The translations under genes and the position numbers were made by a program. Below the pieces are notes generated by a model, which was not told where the DNA came from, searched no databases, and saw only the letters and a list, made by a program, of their open reading frames with translations. From positions 635,924-699,923 of the forward strand of contig NZ_BMML01000002.1 in NCBI RefSeq assembly GCF_014645815.1: DNA of 64,000 nt, in the 5' to 3' direction. Within the stretch, counting starts at the first letter, position 1. Every line of letters begins with the position of its first letter. Below, in pieces: positions 51,697-60,184 of this stretch. This DNA comes from Streptomyces fuscichromogenes (GTDB taxonomy: Bacteria > Actinomycetota > Actinomycetes > Streptomycetales > Streptomycetaceae).

Positions 51697-53850
51697 ATGG
51701 CGGATCTGCCCGCCCGCGTTCTGTTCGGTGCTGCCTACTACCACGAGTACCAGCCCGCGTACGGCCCGGACGTACGGCCCGACGAGCAGCTGAAGACCGA
51801 CCTCGACCTGATGGCCGACGCCCGCTTCACCGTGATCCGGGTCGGCGAATCGGTCTGGTCGACCTGGGAACCGGAGAACGGCCGCTTCGAACTCGACTGG
51901 CTGCAGCCGGTGCTGGACGGCGCCCACGAGCGCGGCATCTCCGTCATCCTCGGCACCCCCACGTACGCCGTGCCACCGTGGCTGGCCCGCCAGTACCCCG
52001 AGATCACGGGCGAGCGGCGCACCGGTGAGCGCATCGGCTGGGGCGCCCGCCAGGAGGTCGACTTCACCCACCCCGCCTTCCGCTTCCACGCCGAGCGGGT
52101 GATCCGCAAGGTCGTGGCCCGGTACGCCGGCCACCCGGCGGTCATCGGCTTCCAGGTGGACAACGAACCGGGTCTGGAGCTCTTCCACAACCGCGGCGTC
52201 TTCCAGCGCTTCACCGACCACCTGCGTGCCAGGTACGGCGACGTCGAGACCCTCAACCGGGAGTGGGGCCTGGTCTACTGGTCCCACCGCCTGTCCACCT
52301 GGGCCGACCTGTGGACCCCGGACGGCAACGTGCAGCCCCAGTACGACGTCGCCTGGCGGGAGTTCCAGGCCCGCGAGTGCACCGAGTTCATCGGCTGGCA
52401 GGCCGACCTCGTCCGCGAGTACGCCCGGCCCGGACAGTTCGTCACCACCTGCATCTCCTACACGCGTCCCGCCGTCGAGGACGACGAACTCACCGACCGC
52501 CTCGACATCGCCACCGGCAACCCCTACTACGCCATGCAGGACGGTCTCCTGCTCCCCGACCCGACCCCCGACGACCACGAGCAGATGTGGATGACGACCG
52601 GTCTGTGGGCGCTCTACCAGACCGCCGACTGGATGTTCTCCTCACGCCAGGAGCCCTTCCTGGTCACCGAGACCAACGCGTCCTCCATCGGCTTCCCGTG
52701 GGACAACCGCCCCGCCTACGACGGCCAGTGGCGCCAGGCCGCCTGGGCTCTCGTCGGCCGCGGGGCCCGCATGATCGAGTACTGGCAGTGGCAGACCCTG
52801 CGCTTCGGCGCGGAGACCTACTGGGGCGGGGTCCTGCCGCACAGTGGCCGGCCGGGCCGCACGTACCGGGAACTCGCCTCGCTGGGCACGGAGTTCGAGG
52901 CCGCCGGACCGCTCGTCGCCGGTCTTGAACCCGACGCCGACATCACGATCGTCTACTCCACCCCCAGCAAGTGGCTGATGCAGAAGTACCCGCCGCTCGC
53001 GACCCCCGACGGCGAACCGGACCCGGCCGCCTACCACCGCATCCTCGACCCCTTCTACCGCGGCGCCTTCGACGCCGGCCGCCAGGTCCGCATCGTCCAC
53101 GCCCGTCAGCTGCACGACCCGCGCGGGGAGCGGGAGGGCCTGACGCCCCGGGAGGCCGTCCGCCGCCACCCGGTCCTCGTCGTCCCCGCCCTCTACATCG
53201 CCGACGACACCACGCTCGACTGGCTCGCCGCATACGCCCACGCCGGCGGCCACCTGGTGCTCGGCCCCCGCACCGGCTACGCCGACCACGAGGCACGGGC
53301 CCGGCACGAGACGGCCCCCGCCCGTCTCTCCGACGCCGCGGGAGTGTCGTACGACGAGTTCAGCAACCTCACCCGCGCCGTCCCGGTCCGCGCCGTACCC
53401 GGCGGCCCCCTCCGGCTGCCGGACACCGCGACGGCGACCCACTGGGCCGACGGCCTGACGGTCGCCGACGCCGACGTCCTCGCCGAGTACGAGCACCCGC
53501 ACTTCGGCCGCTGGCCCGCCGTCACCACCCGCCGCCACGGCGAGGGCCGGGTCACGTACGTCGGCACGGTGCCCGGCCGGGACCTCGCCCGCGCCCTGGC
53601 CGACTGGCTGGCACCGGCCGCCCGCAGCGGCTGGGGCGACCTGCCGGCGTCCGTCACGGCGACGACCGGCACGGCGCCCGACGGACGCCGGGTGCACATC
53701 GTCCACAACTGGAGCTGGGAGCCCGCCCGGGTGGCGGCGCCGGCCGATCTGACGGACGCCCTGGACGGCACCGCGGTCCCCACGGGCACGGCACTGGACC
53801 TCGGCCCGTGGGACGTACGCGTACTGGTCACTCCGGAGGAGCGGCGGTGA
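51697..53850 (+). CDS. Beta-galactosidase, glycoside hydrolase family 42
   Basis: A 717-residue cytoplasmic enzyme with the GH42 layout: an N-terminal TIM barrel (GAAYYHEYQPAYG; VIRVGESVWSTWEPENG), then the trimerisation and beta domains. The acid/base is E157 in GFQVDNEPG and the nucleophile E325 in LVTETNASS; the tryptophan-rich YWQWQTLRFGAETYW segment follows. ATG 51697 has GGAGG seven bases upstream. Unlike exported galactanases it has no signal peptide, so it hydrolyses galactosides brought in by the preceding transporter. Its end overlaps the convergent GH25 gene by 23 bases. Likely repressed by the LacI protein at 46842. Confidence 0.95.
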   Translation: MADLPARVLFGAAYYHEYQPAYGPDVRPDEQLKTDLDLMADARFTVIRVGESVWSTWEPENGRFELDWLQPVLDGAHERGISVILGTPTYAVPPWLARQYPEITGERRTGERIGWGARQEVDFTHPAFRFHAERVIRKVVARYAGHPAVIGFQVDNEPGLELFHNRGVFQRFTDHLRARYGDVETLNREWGLVYWSHRLSTWADLWTPDGNVQPQYDVAWREFQARECTEFIGWQADLVREYARPGQFVTTCISYTRPAVEDDELTDRLDIATGNPYYAMQDGLLLPDPTPDDHEQMWMTTGLWALYQTADWMFSSRQEPFLVTETNASSIGFPWDNRPAYDGQWRQAAWALVGRGARMIEYWQWQTLRFGAETYWGGVLPHSGRPGRTYRELASLGTEFEAAGPLVAGLEPDADITIVYSTPSKWLMQKYPPLATPDGEPDPAAYHRILDPFYRGAFDAGRQVRIVHARQLHDPRGEREGLTPREAVRRHPVLVVPALYIADDTTLDWLAAYAHAGGHLVLGPRTGYADHEARARHETAPARLSDAAGVSYDEFSNLTRAVPVRAVPGGPLRLPDTATATHWADGLTVADADVLAEYEHPHFGRWPAVTTRRHGEGRVTYVGTVPGRDLARALADWLAPAARSGWGDLPASVTATTGTAPDGRRVHIVHNWSWEPARVAAPADLTDALDGTAVPTGTALDLGPWDVRVLVTPEERR

Positions 53851-55207
53851 GGCCGGTGCCGCGGTTGGCCAGCCGGTCCAGGTCGGCCTGGGTGCCGTTG
53901 AACACGTCGCCGGTCGCCGGTGCCTGGAGGCCCGGGAACAGCGCGGCGTCGGTGTACTGCCACATCGTCCAGGTCGTCGAGCCGTCCGGCACCGGAGGCT
54001 GGGTGATCGACCGGCGGTAGTCCGCGAGTTGCAGCGGATACCGGGCGAAGGCGGTGGTCGAGCCCAGGCAGTCGTCCAGGAAGGACTTCTGGGTGTAGAT
54101 GACCGGAGTCCGCCCGAAGGCCGCCTCCACCTTGTCGAGCCAGGCCTGGGCGTCGGCCACGGTGCCGTAGGCGGGGCAGCGTTCGCTGCCGTCGTCCATG
54201 CGCTCCAGGTCGAACACCGGCGGCAGGTCGCCCGCGCGCTGTCCGGTGTAGCCGGTCGCCCGCACCGCGGCGATGAACCGGTCGGCCTGGGCGCCACCGG
54301 TGTCGGGCGCGGTGCCCGTGTAGAAGTGGTACGGCGCGACGGCCAGGCCCGCCGCCCTGGCCGCCACGAGGTCGGTGGCCAGGTACCCGTCGGTGACGTT
54401 CAGGCCCCGGGTGGCCTTGACCGTCGCGAACTCGACGCCCGAGTCCCGCACGGCGTTCCAGTCGATCGGCGCGCCGTCCGGGTGCTGGTACTCGGCGGTG
54501 TCCAGGCCCTCGATCGGGTAGCCGGCGGGGCGCGGCGGCGTGCAGTAGGTGTCAAGGCCGGACCAGTCCGCCAGCTTCGCCCAGGTGTTGGGGCCCACGA
54601 CGCCGTCGGTGCCGAGGCCGGCGCAGCTCTGGAACTCCTCGACCCGGCCCTCGGTGCCGCCTCCGAAGTCGCCGTCGATCGTCAGCGGCGGATAGTGGAA
54701 CGGCTCCATGGCCAGGTTCAGCCGGCACTGCAGTTCCTCGACCTCGGTGCCCGTCGCGCCCCGTTGCAGGGTCGGGCGGGTGGCGGTGTGGCCGCACACG
54801 GCCGTCTGCGCGGTGCCGGACGTGCCCTGGGTCGCGCAGCTGTGCGGCTGCGCGGACCAGGTGTTCAGCGCCGCCCAGGTCTGCGGGCCGATCACCCCGT
54901 CCACGCTCAGCCCGGCACACCGCTGGAACTCCTCGACCCGCGTCGCCGTGGCCGGCCCGAACGAGCCGTCGGCCGCGATCGGCGTGTACCGGCTCGGCTT
55001 CGTCGCCAGGTTCAGCTCGCACTGCGCCTCGACCGCCGCGTCCCCCGTCGATCCCTGTCGCAGGGTGGGCTGCGCGCTCGTGTGCCCGCAGACCGCGACC
55101 GCGGTGGCCGCGGCGGACTCCGCCGCCTGCACCGCCGCCGGCCCGCACAAGGGCAGGACCGCTGCCACGGCGAGGGTCAGGCCCCGCAGAAGCGTCCTCT
55201 GTCCCAT
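53828..55207 (-). CDS. Secreted GH25 lysozyme-like muramidase with two peptidoglycan-binding domains
   Basis: A 459-residue exoenzyme. A signal peptide (LLRGLTLAVAAVLPLCGPAA) precedes two PG_binding_1-type repeats of about 85 residues, each starting with VCGHT-x4-PTL and containing DGxFGxxTxxRVEEFQ and DGVxGPxTWA. A GH25 domain starts at GLDTAEYQHPDGAPIDWNAV, with FATVKATRG, the catalytic DLE in PPVFDLERMDDG, and WQYTDAALFPG. Four to six cysteines in the binding domains suggest disulfides. ATG 55207 follows GAGGGGG. It should cleave the beta-1,4 bond of MurNAc in peptidoglycan and would act on the organism's own wall or on other bacteria. Confidence 0.92.
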   Translation of the reverse strand: MGQRTLLRGLTLAVAAVLPLCGPAAVQAAESAAATAVAVCGHTSAQPTLRQGSTGDAAVEAQCELNLATKPSRYTPIAADGSFGPATATRVEEFQRCAGLSVDGVIGPQTWAALNTWSAQPHSCATQGTSGTAQTAVCGHTATRPTLQRGATGTEVEELQCRLNLAMEPFHYPPLTIDGDFGGGTEGRVEEFQSCAGLGTDGVVGPNTWAKLADWSGLDTYCTPPRPAGYPIEGLDTAEYQHPDGAPIDWNAVRDSGVEFATVKATRGLNVTDGYLATDLVAARAAGLAVAPYHFYTGTAPDTGGAQADRFIAAVRATGYTGQRAGDLPPVFDLERMDDGSERCPAYGTVADAQAWLDKVEAAFGRTPVIYTQKSFLDDCLGSTTAFARYPLQLADYRRSITQPPVPDGSTTWTMWQYTDAALFPGLQAPATGDVFNGTQADLDRLANRGTGLTAAPPE

Positions 55208-55550
55208 CTGGTGTTCCCCCTCTGTCCGAGTGGCCGGGAGATCCCGGCACCGACCAGGCTGGCAGCGCCCGCCCGGCCGCGGGCCCGCTGCTCCGCAACC
55301 GGGACGCCGGGACGGTCGGGCGTCGCTGACCTGCGGTGACGCGGCGCCGCTGGGACGCGCCTGGGACAGTCGGGGACAGGCGAGGGCGAGGTCCGCCGTG
55401 GCCGGGCCGGGCCGCCGGGTTGCCGGATGCGGACATCCGTCCGAACAACAGGGCAACCGGGACCGCCCCTCGTGGGTCTAGCCACTGATGACACACCATC
55501 AGGCCCGCCGCGGGGAGACGGCGCGGCCTGCCGTCCCGGAGGGGGACCCC

Positions 55551-56339
55551 ATGCGTATCCGCCCGGCCATCGCCGTCGCGAGCCTCACGACCGCCCTGTC
55601 CATGTCCGTGATTCCGGCGACCGCCCACGCGGTGGCACCGGCCGCGGCCAGTGACACCACGTTCTCGGACGTCGTCGTCAACGGCGGCAAGGACATCGTG
55701 CTCGGCCTGACCACGAAGAAGACCGTCACGATCACCTGGACGGCCACCGACCCGGACGGCATCGCCGCGTCCTGGGCCTACCTGTGGCACGGCCCGAACA
55801 CCGACGACGAGGACGGCACCCTGGGGGCGTACCCGGCGGGTACGTGCACCCAGTCGTCCACCGACCCCACCACCGCGTCCTGCACGGTGAGCATCGCCGT
55901 GGACGCCGCCCGCGACCTCGACCACAACGGCCTCGCCGGTACCTGGAACGTGCTCGCCGGGGCGCAGGACCGCACCGACGACTGGACGGAGATCGACGCC
56001 GCGGGCCACGCCTCGGTCAAGCGGCTCGCCAAGGCCACGGTGAACGCCGCGCCGGAGCCGGTGAAGAAGGGCAGGACCATCACGGTCACCGGCAAGCTGA
56101 CCCGCGCCAACTGGACGAGCGGCAGCTACACCGGCTACCAGGGCCAGTCGGTCAAGCTGCAGTTCCGCAAGAAGGGCAGCTCCGTCTACACCACCCTGAA
56201 GACCGTCACCACCGGCACCGGCGGCGCGCTGCGGACCACCACCAAGGCCAAGGCGGACGGCTACTTCCGGTACGTCTTCGCCGGCACCGCCACCACCGGC
56301 CCGGCCACGGCGACGGGCGACTTCGTCGACGTCAGGTGA
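55551..56339 (+). CDS. Secreted protein of unknown function with Ig-like C-terminal domain
   Basis: A 262-residue exported protein. GGAGGGGG precedes ATG 55551, followed by a signal peptide (RPAIAVASLTTALSMSVIPA, cleavage near AHA). The first part reads DTTFSDVVVNGGKDIVLGLT and TKKTVTITWTATDPDGI with two cysteines (GTCTQSS, ASCTVS), likely a beta-sandwich. The second part, from about residue 165 (VNAAPEPVKKGRTITVTGKL; LQFRKKGSSVYTTLKTVTTG), resembles the surface Ig-like modules seen in many Streptomyces exoproteins. No catalytic motif. Stands alone between the divergent GH25 gene and the next gene. Confidence 0.8.
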   Translation: MRIRPAIAVASLTTALSMSVIPATAHAVAPAAASDTTFSDVVVNGGKDIVLGLTTKKTVTITWTATDPDGIAASWAYLWHGPNTDDEDGTLGAYPAGTCTQSSTDPTTASCTVSIAVDAARDLDHNGLAGTWNVLAGAQDRTDDWTEIDAAGHASVKRLAKATVNAAPEPVKKGRTITVTGKLTRANWTSGSYTGYQGQSVKLQFRKKGSSVYTTLKTVTTGTGGALRTTTKAKADGYFRYVFAGTATTGPATATGDFVDVR

Positions 56340-56456
56340 CCCCCCTCCCGGCCGTTCCGGTCTCCCGGCCGTGCCAGGCGTGATCTGCGTTCCGGCCGGG
56401 TAGCAACGTCCTGCTCCGCCGCCGCTCGCGGGACGTGTGTGAAGGGGGATCACAGG

Positions 56457-58343
56457 GTGTCGGACGACGGCCCGCCGGACGACTGGGACGCGCACGAACG
56501 CCGGCTGTGGGAGGCGTACCGGCACGGCGAGTGGTGCGAGGACGTGCCGGAGGTACGGGCCGAGGCCCTGCGGTGGCTGCTCGTCGCCGCGCCGCGGCCC
56601 GCACCGGGGCGGCTGGCCCGGCTCAGGCTCCGCGGTGCCCGGATCACCGGCACCCTGGACCTGGCCGAGGCGGCCGTCCAGGGCGCGATCCGCCTCGACG
56701 CCTGCCGCTTCGAGGAGGTGCCCTGCTTCGACGGCGGGCAGTTCGGTGTGCTCCAGCTCAAGGACTGCGCCCTGCCCGGACTGAGCGCGGCCGGGGCGCG
56801 GGTGGGCCAGGAGTGCGAGATCGTGGGCTGCGCCCTCGACGGCACGCTCAACCTCCGCTCCCTGACCGTCGGTACGCATCTGCTGCTCGACCGCTCGACG
56901 GTGCGGGTGCCCGACGGCACGGCGGCCGTCGACGCGCGGTCGCTCGCCGTCGAGGAACACCTCTCCGCGACCGGACTGGTGTGCACCGGGCCGGTCCGGC
57001 TGGGGAGCTCCCGGGTGCAGGACACGCTCGGCTTCCGCGGCGCCCGGCTCCAGGGGGACCGGGCCTGTCTCCAGGCCCCCGAACTCACCGTGGGCGGCGG
57101 CCTCTACCTCGACCGGGGGTTCTCCGGCGACGGGGGCATCGACCTCTACGGTGCCTCGATAGGCGGTTCGCTGCATCTGGAGGACGCCACCCTCACCGGC
57201 CCGGACGCCCCCGGCGGTGAACCCGCTCTCCAACTGCTCTGCGCCTCGGTCGGCGGCGATATACAGGCCGGCTCGGGGTTCGGTGTGCGGGGGAGCGTCG
57301 ACATGCGGGACACCTCGGTGCGGGGCAGCGTCGTGCTGCGGCGGGCCCGGCTGCACCATCCGGCCGGCACCGCGCTCAGGGCCCACCGCCTGCATGTCGG
57401 CGGCGACCTCGACTGCCGGGCCGGCTTCACCTCGCAGGGGACGGTGGACCTCTGCGACGCCCGGGTCGGCGGCTCCGCCCTGTTCGAGGGCGCCGAGCTG
57501 ACCGGCCTGGCCGGGGCCGCCGCCCTGCGGGCCAACGGCATAGAGGTGGGCGCGGAGTTCAACTGCTGCGACGGGCTGACCGCGCACGGCCGGATCTCCC
57601 TCAGCAGCATCACCGTACGGGCCAGGCTCTGTTTCGAGAACGCCCTGCTGGACGTTCCGGCGGGGGAGCGGGCCCTGATCTGCCGGCGCTCCGCGGCCGC
57701 CGAGCTGACGCTGAAGCCCCGCGAGGCACCGCAGGGCATCGTCGACCTCAGCCACACCCGGGTCGGCGTACTGCGCGACGACCCGGCCGGCTGGTCCCGC
57801 TCGCTGGTCCTGGAGGGTCTCGCCTACGACAGCGCCAAGCCGGCGCTGCCCGGACACCGGCGGCTGACCTGGCTCGACCGCGACCCGGCCGGTTTCGCAC
57901 CGCAGCCCTACGAGCAACTGGCCGCCAACTACCGGCGCCACGGCCGGGACGCCGACGCCCGCCTCGTCCTGCTCGCCAAACAGCGCCGCAGGCGGGCCAC
58001 CCTGGCCTGGCCCGCCCGGATCTGGAGCCTCCTCCAGGACCTCACCGTCGGCTACGGCTACCGGCCGCTGCGCGCGGTGCTGCTGCTCGCCGTCTTCTTC
58101 ACCGTCGGCACGGTGCTGTTCGCGGCCCGGCCGCCGTCGCCCTACGGCGACGGCACGCCCCCGGACTTCCAGCCGGCCGTGTACACCCTCGACCTGCTGC
58201 TTCCGGTGGTCGACTTCGGGCAGGAGCGCTCGTACAGCTCCCACGGCGCCATGCAGTGGGTGGTGGTCGTCCTGGTCAGCGTGGGCTGGGTGCTCGTGAC
58301 CACGGTCGTGGCGGGGGCCAACCGGGTCCTGCGCAGATCCTGA
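56457..58343 (+). CDS. Beta-helix-like repeat protein with C-terminal membrane anchor
   Basis: A 628-residue protein. GTG 56457 follows GGGGG eight bases away. After a charged start (WDAHERRLWEAYRHGEWCED) come about 18 short repeats of roughly 20-22 residues, of form I-x-G-x-L-x-L-x-x-A-x-(V/L) (RITGTLDLAEAAVQGAIRLD; SVGGDIQAGSGFGVRGSVDM; RVGGSALFEGAEL). These would stack as a solenoid similar to pentapeptide or bactofilin folds. The C-terminus has two membrane helices (LRAVLLLAVFFTVGTVLFAA; MQWVVVVLVSVGWVLVTTVV) with a short extracellular loop. Function unknown; probably a membrane-attached scaffold. Confidence 0.7.
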   Translation: MSDDGPPDDWDAHERRLWEAYRHGEWCEDVPEVRAEALRWLLVAAPRPAPGRLARLRLRGARITGTLDLAEAAVQGAIRLDACRFEEVPCFDGGQFGVLQLKDCALPGLSAAGARVGQECEIVGCALDGTLNLRSLTVGTHLLLDRSTVRVPDGTAAVDARSLAVEEHLSATGLVCTGPVRLGSSRVQDTLGFRGARLQGDRACLQAPELTVGGGLYLDRGFSGDGGIDLYGASIGGSLHLEDATLTGPDAPGGEPALQLLCASVGGDIQAGSGFGVRGSVDMRDTSVRGSVVLRRARLHHPAGTALRAHRLHVGGDLDCRAGFTSQGTVDLCDARVGGSALFEGAELTGLAGAAALRANGIEVGAEFNCCDGLTAHGRISLSSITVRARLCFENALLDVPAGERALICRRSAAAELTLKPREAPQGIVDLSHTRVGVLRDDPAGWSRSLVLEGLAYDSAKPALPGHRRLTWLDRDPAGFAPQPYEQLAANYRRHGRDADARLVLLAKQRRRRATLAWPARIWSLLQDLTVGYGYRPLRAVLLLAVFFTVGTVLFAARPPSPYGDGTPPDFQPAVYTLDLLLPVVDFGQERSYSSHGAMQWVVVVLVSVGWVLVTTVVAGANRVLRRS

Positions 58344-58356
58344 TCCCCCGGGCGCG

Positions 58357-58408
58357 CGACCGCCCCCGCGCGGGCCGGGACGGATCCCGGGGTGCGCAGG
58401 GGCGGTCG
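58357..58408. terminator. Bidirectional terminator-like hairpin
   Basis: CGACCGCCCC (58357-58366) pairs perfectly with GGGGCGGTCG (58399-58408), enclosing a second hairpin CCGGGA-CGGA-TCCCGG at about 58375-58390. It fills the 79-base gap between the convergent beta-helix protein and sedolisin genes, so it could end both transcripts. Confidence 0.65.
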
Positions 58409-58422
58409 GTTCAGGGTGTGGA

Positions 58423-60048
58423 TCAGCCGAGGAGCTTGGCCGCCAGGGTCGTGGCGTTGTAGGAGCCCCAGCCGGTGGTGAAGTCCCAGCCGGTGGCCGC
58501 GGAGTAGGCGCCGTTGCTGCCGCTGGTGATGTCGTGGAAGCCGGTGCCGCTCGCCGTGTAGAGGGCGGGGTTGGCGAAGCCGAGGTCGGCCTTGCCCTTC
58601 GCCGCGGCCTGCTGGTTGTAGAGGGCCGCGAACGCCGCCCACTCGGGGGCCGCCGCGCTGGTGCCGCCGACCGAGGACCAGGAGCCCTGCGAGTAGATGG
58701 AGACGCCGGGGCTCGGGTTGGCGTGCGCCGAGACGTCCGGGACCTGGCGGTAGCCGCCGCCGGCGCTCTTCTGGACCGCCGTCTGCCAGCTCGGGATCTT
58801 GAAGACGGTGGACCTGCCGCCACCGCCGCCGGACCAGGCCACCTCCTTGCTGAAGGCATTGGCGGAGGTGACGGTCAGCTTGGTGCCGCCGACGCCCGTG
58901 ACGTACGGGTCGCTGGCCGGGTAGTCGACGGAGGTGCCGCCGTCGCCCGCGTCGTCGGAGCCGTCGTCACCGGAGGCCGCGTAGAAGCCGAGGCCCTCGG
59001 CGGCGCCCGCCTTGAAGACCGCGTCCACCGCGTTGATGTTGGAGGTGGTGCGGGCCGACTCCGCGGCGCCCCAGCTGATCGAGGTGGTCGGGATGCCGCT
59101 GTCGACGATGGCCTGGTACGTGTCGACCTCGCCGGCGTCGGAGTTGGGGCCCTCGAAGACCGTCACGTTCGCCTTCGGGGCGATCGCGTGCAGGACCTCG
59201 ATGTCCAGCTCGACCTCGACCTGGCCGTCACCGAGCGAGCCGGAGCCGCCGTCCACCTTGGACACGGTCGGGGTGGGCGACCCGAGGCTGTAGTTGTTGT
59301 CGTACTTGGTGATGTTGGACTGCTGGAAGCCGTCGAACTCCAGCAGCGCGATCTTCTGGCCGCTGCCGGTGTACGTGCTGGAGACGTTGTAGCCGCCCTT
59401 GAGCTGGGCCGGGGTGTAGCCGCCGCCCGGACCGTCGTGCGGGGAGACGGTGTGCGGGGTCGCCTGGTGGTGCAGCTGGACCCGGTTGTTGAGGCCCGCC
59501 ACGTCGCTGACGATGGAGGCGAGGGAGGACGGGAGCGTCGGCGCGCTGTCGTTGGCGTAGAAGGACCGGCCCGAGGCGGCGTCCTTCCAGGTCGACAGCC
59601 GGGTGCCGAAGGCCTTCTGGAGCTGGGCGGCGGTGCCGCTGGCGTCGACCAGCAGGTTGCCCGAGTGCACCCTGCCGACGGTGACGCCCTGCGAACGCAG
59701 GTAGTCCTTCAGCTGCTTGACCTCGGCGTCGGTCCGGCCGAAGCGGGCCGCGAACCGGCCCTTGGTCAGGTAGTGGCCGTAGGAGGCCGAGTGCGGGTCG
59801 CTGACCTTCGCCACGAAGGTGTCGAGCGCGGTGCCGCCCCGGGGGGTCAGGCTGATCGCCACGGATATCCGCTTGCCGGCCGCCACCTCGCCGGTGCGGG
59901 CGGCGTCGTGCTTGAGGCCGGGCAGGACGTCTCCGGCGACGGCGGCCCGCGCGGTGTGCGGGGCGCCTACCGCGTATGCGGCCGGAACGACGGCCGTGAC
60001 CAGGGCCGGCGCGGCGATCAGGCCGAGCAGCTTCAGGCGTGACTTCAC
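58423..60048 (-). CDS. Secreted sedolisin (S53 family serine-carboxyl peptidase)
   Basis: A 541-residue protease precursor. GTG 60048 has GGAGG six bases upstream. A signal peptide (LKLLGLIAAPALVTAVVPAA) is followed by a pro-kumamolisin activation domain (about 45-190: ISVAISLTPRGGTALDTFVA; SYGHYLTKGRFAARFG) and the catalytic domain from GGYTPAQLKGGYNV. The active-site Glu and Asp lie in QVEVELDIEVLHAIAP, the oxyanion Asp in YAASGDDGSDD, and the serine in SVGGTSAAAPEWAAF. Calcium site near DITSGSNGAYSAATGWDFTT. Active at acid pH in the family. Probable monocistronic gene. Confidence 0.95.
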   Translation of the reverse strand: MKSRLKLLGLIAAPALVTAVVPAAYAVGAPHTARAAVAGDVLPGLKHDAARTGEVAAGKRISVAISLTPRGGTALDTFVAKVSDPHSASYGHYLTKGRFAARFGRTDAEVKQLKDYLRSQGVTVGRVHSGNLLVDASGTAAQLQKAFGTRLSTWKDAASGRSFYANDSAPTLPSSLASIVSDVAGLNNRVQLHHQATPHTVSPHDGPGGGYTPAQLKGGYNVSSTYTGSGQKIALLEFDGFQQSNITKYDNNYSLGSPTPTVSKVDGGSGSLGDGQVEVELDIEVLHAIAPKANVTVFEGPNSDAGEVDTYQAIVDSGIPTTSISWGAAESARTTSNINAVDAVFKAGAAEGLGFYAASGDDGSDDAGDGGTSVDYPASDPYVTGVGGTKLTVTSANAFSKEVAWSGGGGGRSTVFKIPSWQTAVQKSAGGGYRQVPDVSAHANPSPGVSIYSQGSWSSVGGTSAAAPEWAAFAALYNQQAAAKGKADLGFANPALYTASGTGFHDITSGSNGAYSAATGWDFTTGWGSYNATTLAAKLLG

Positions 60049-60184
60049 TGGGGTCCTCCGAGGAATGGAGAGTGGGGGGTGGGGAGTTGCGTCCCGGAAG
60101 CGGAACGGGATCACCGTAGGAACTCCGGCCGCACCCCCGTAAGCGGGGGAACCCTTGCGTCACGTGTTAACTGCGGATGTCATG

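Noticed and set aside
54552..58859. Open frame of more than 1400 codons crossing GH25, two plus-strand genes and the sedolisin
   Set aside because: It spans several real genes and intergenic regions in both orientations; shadow of high GC.
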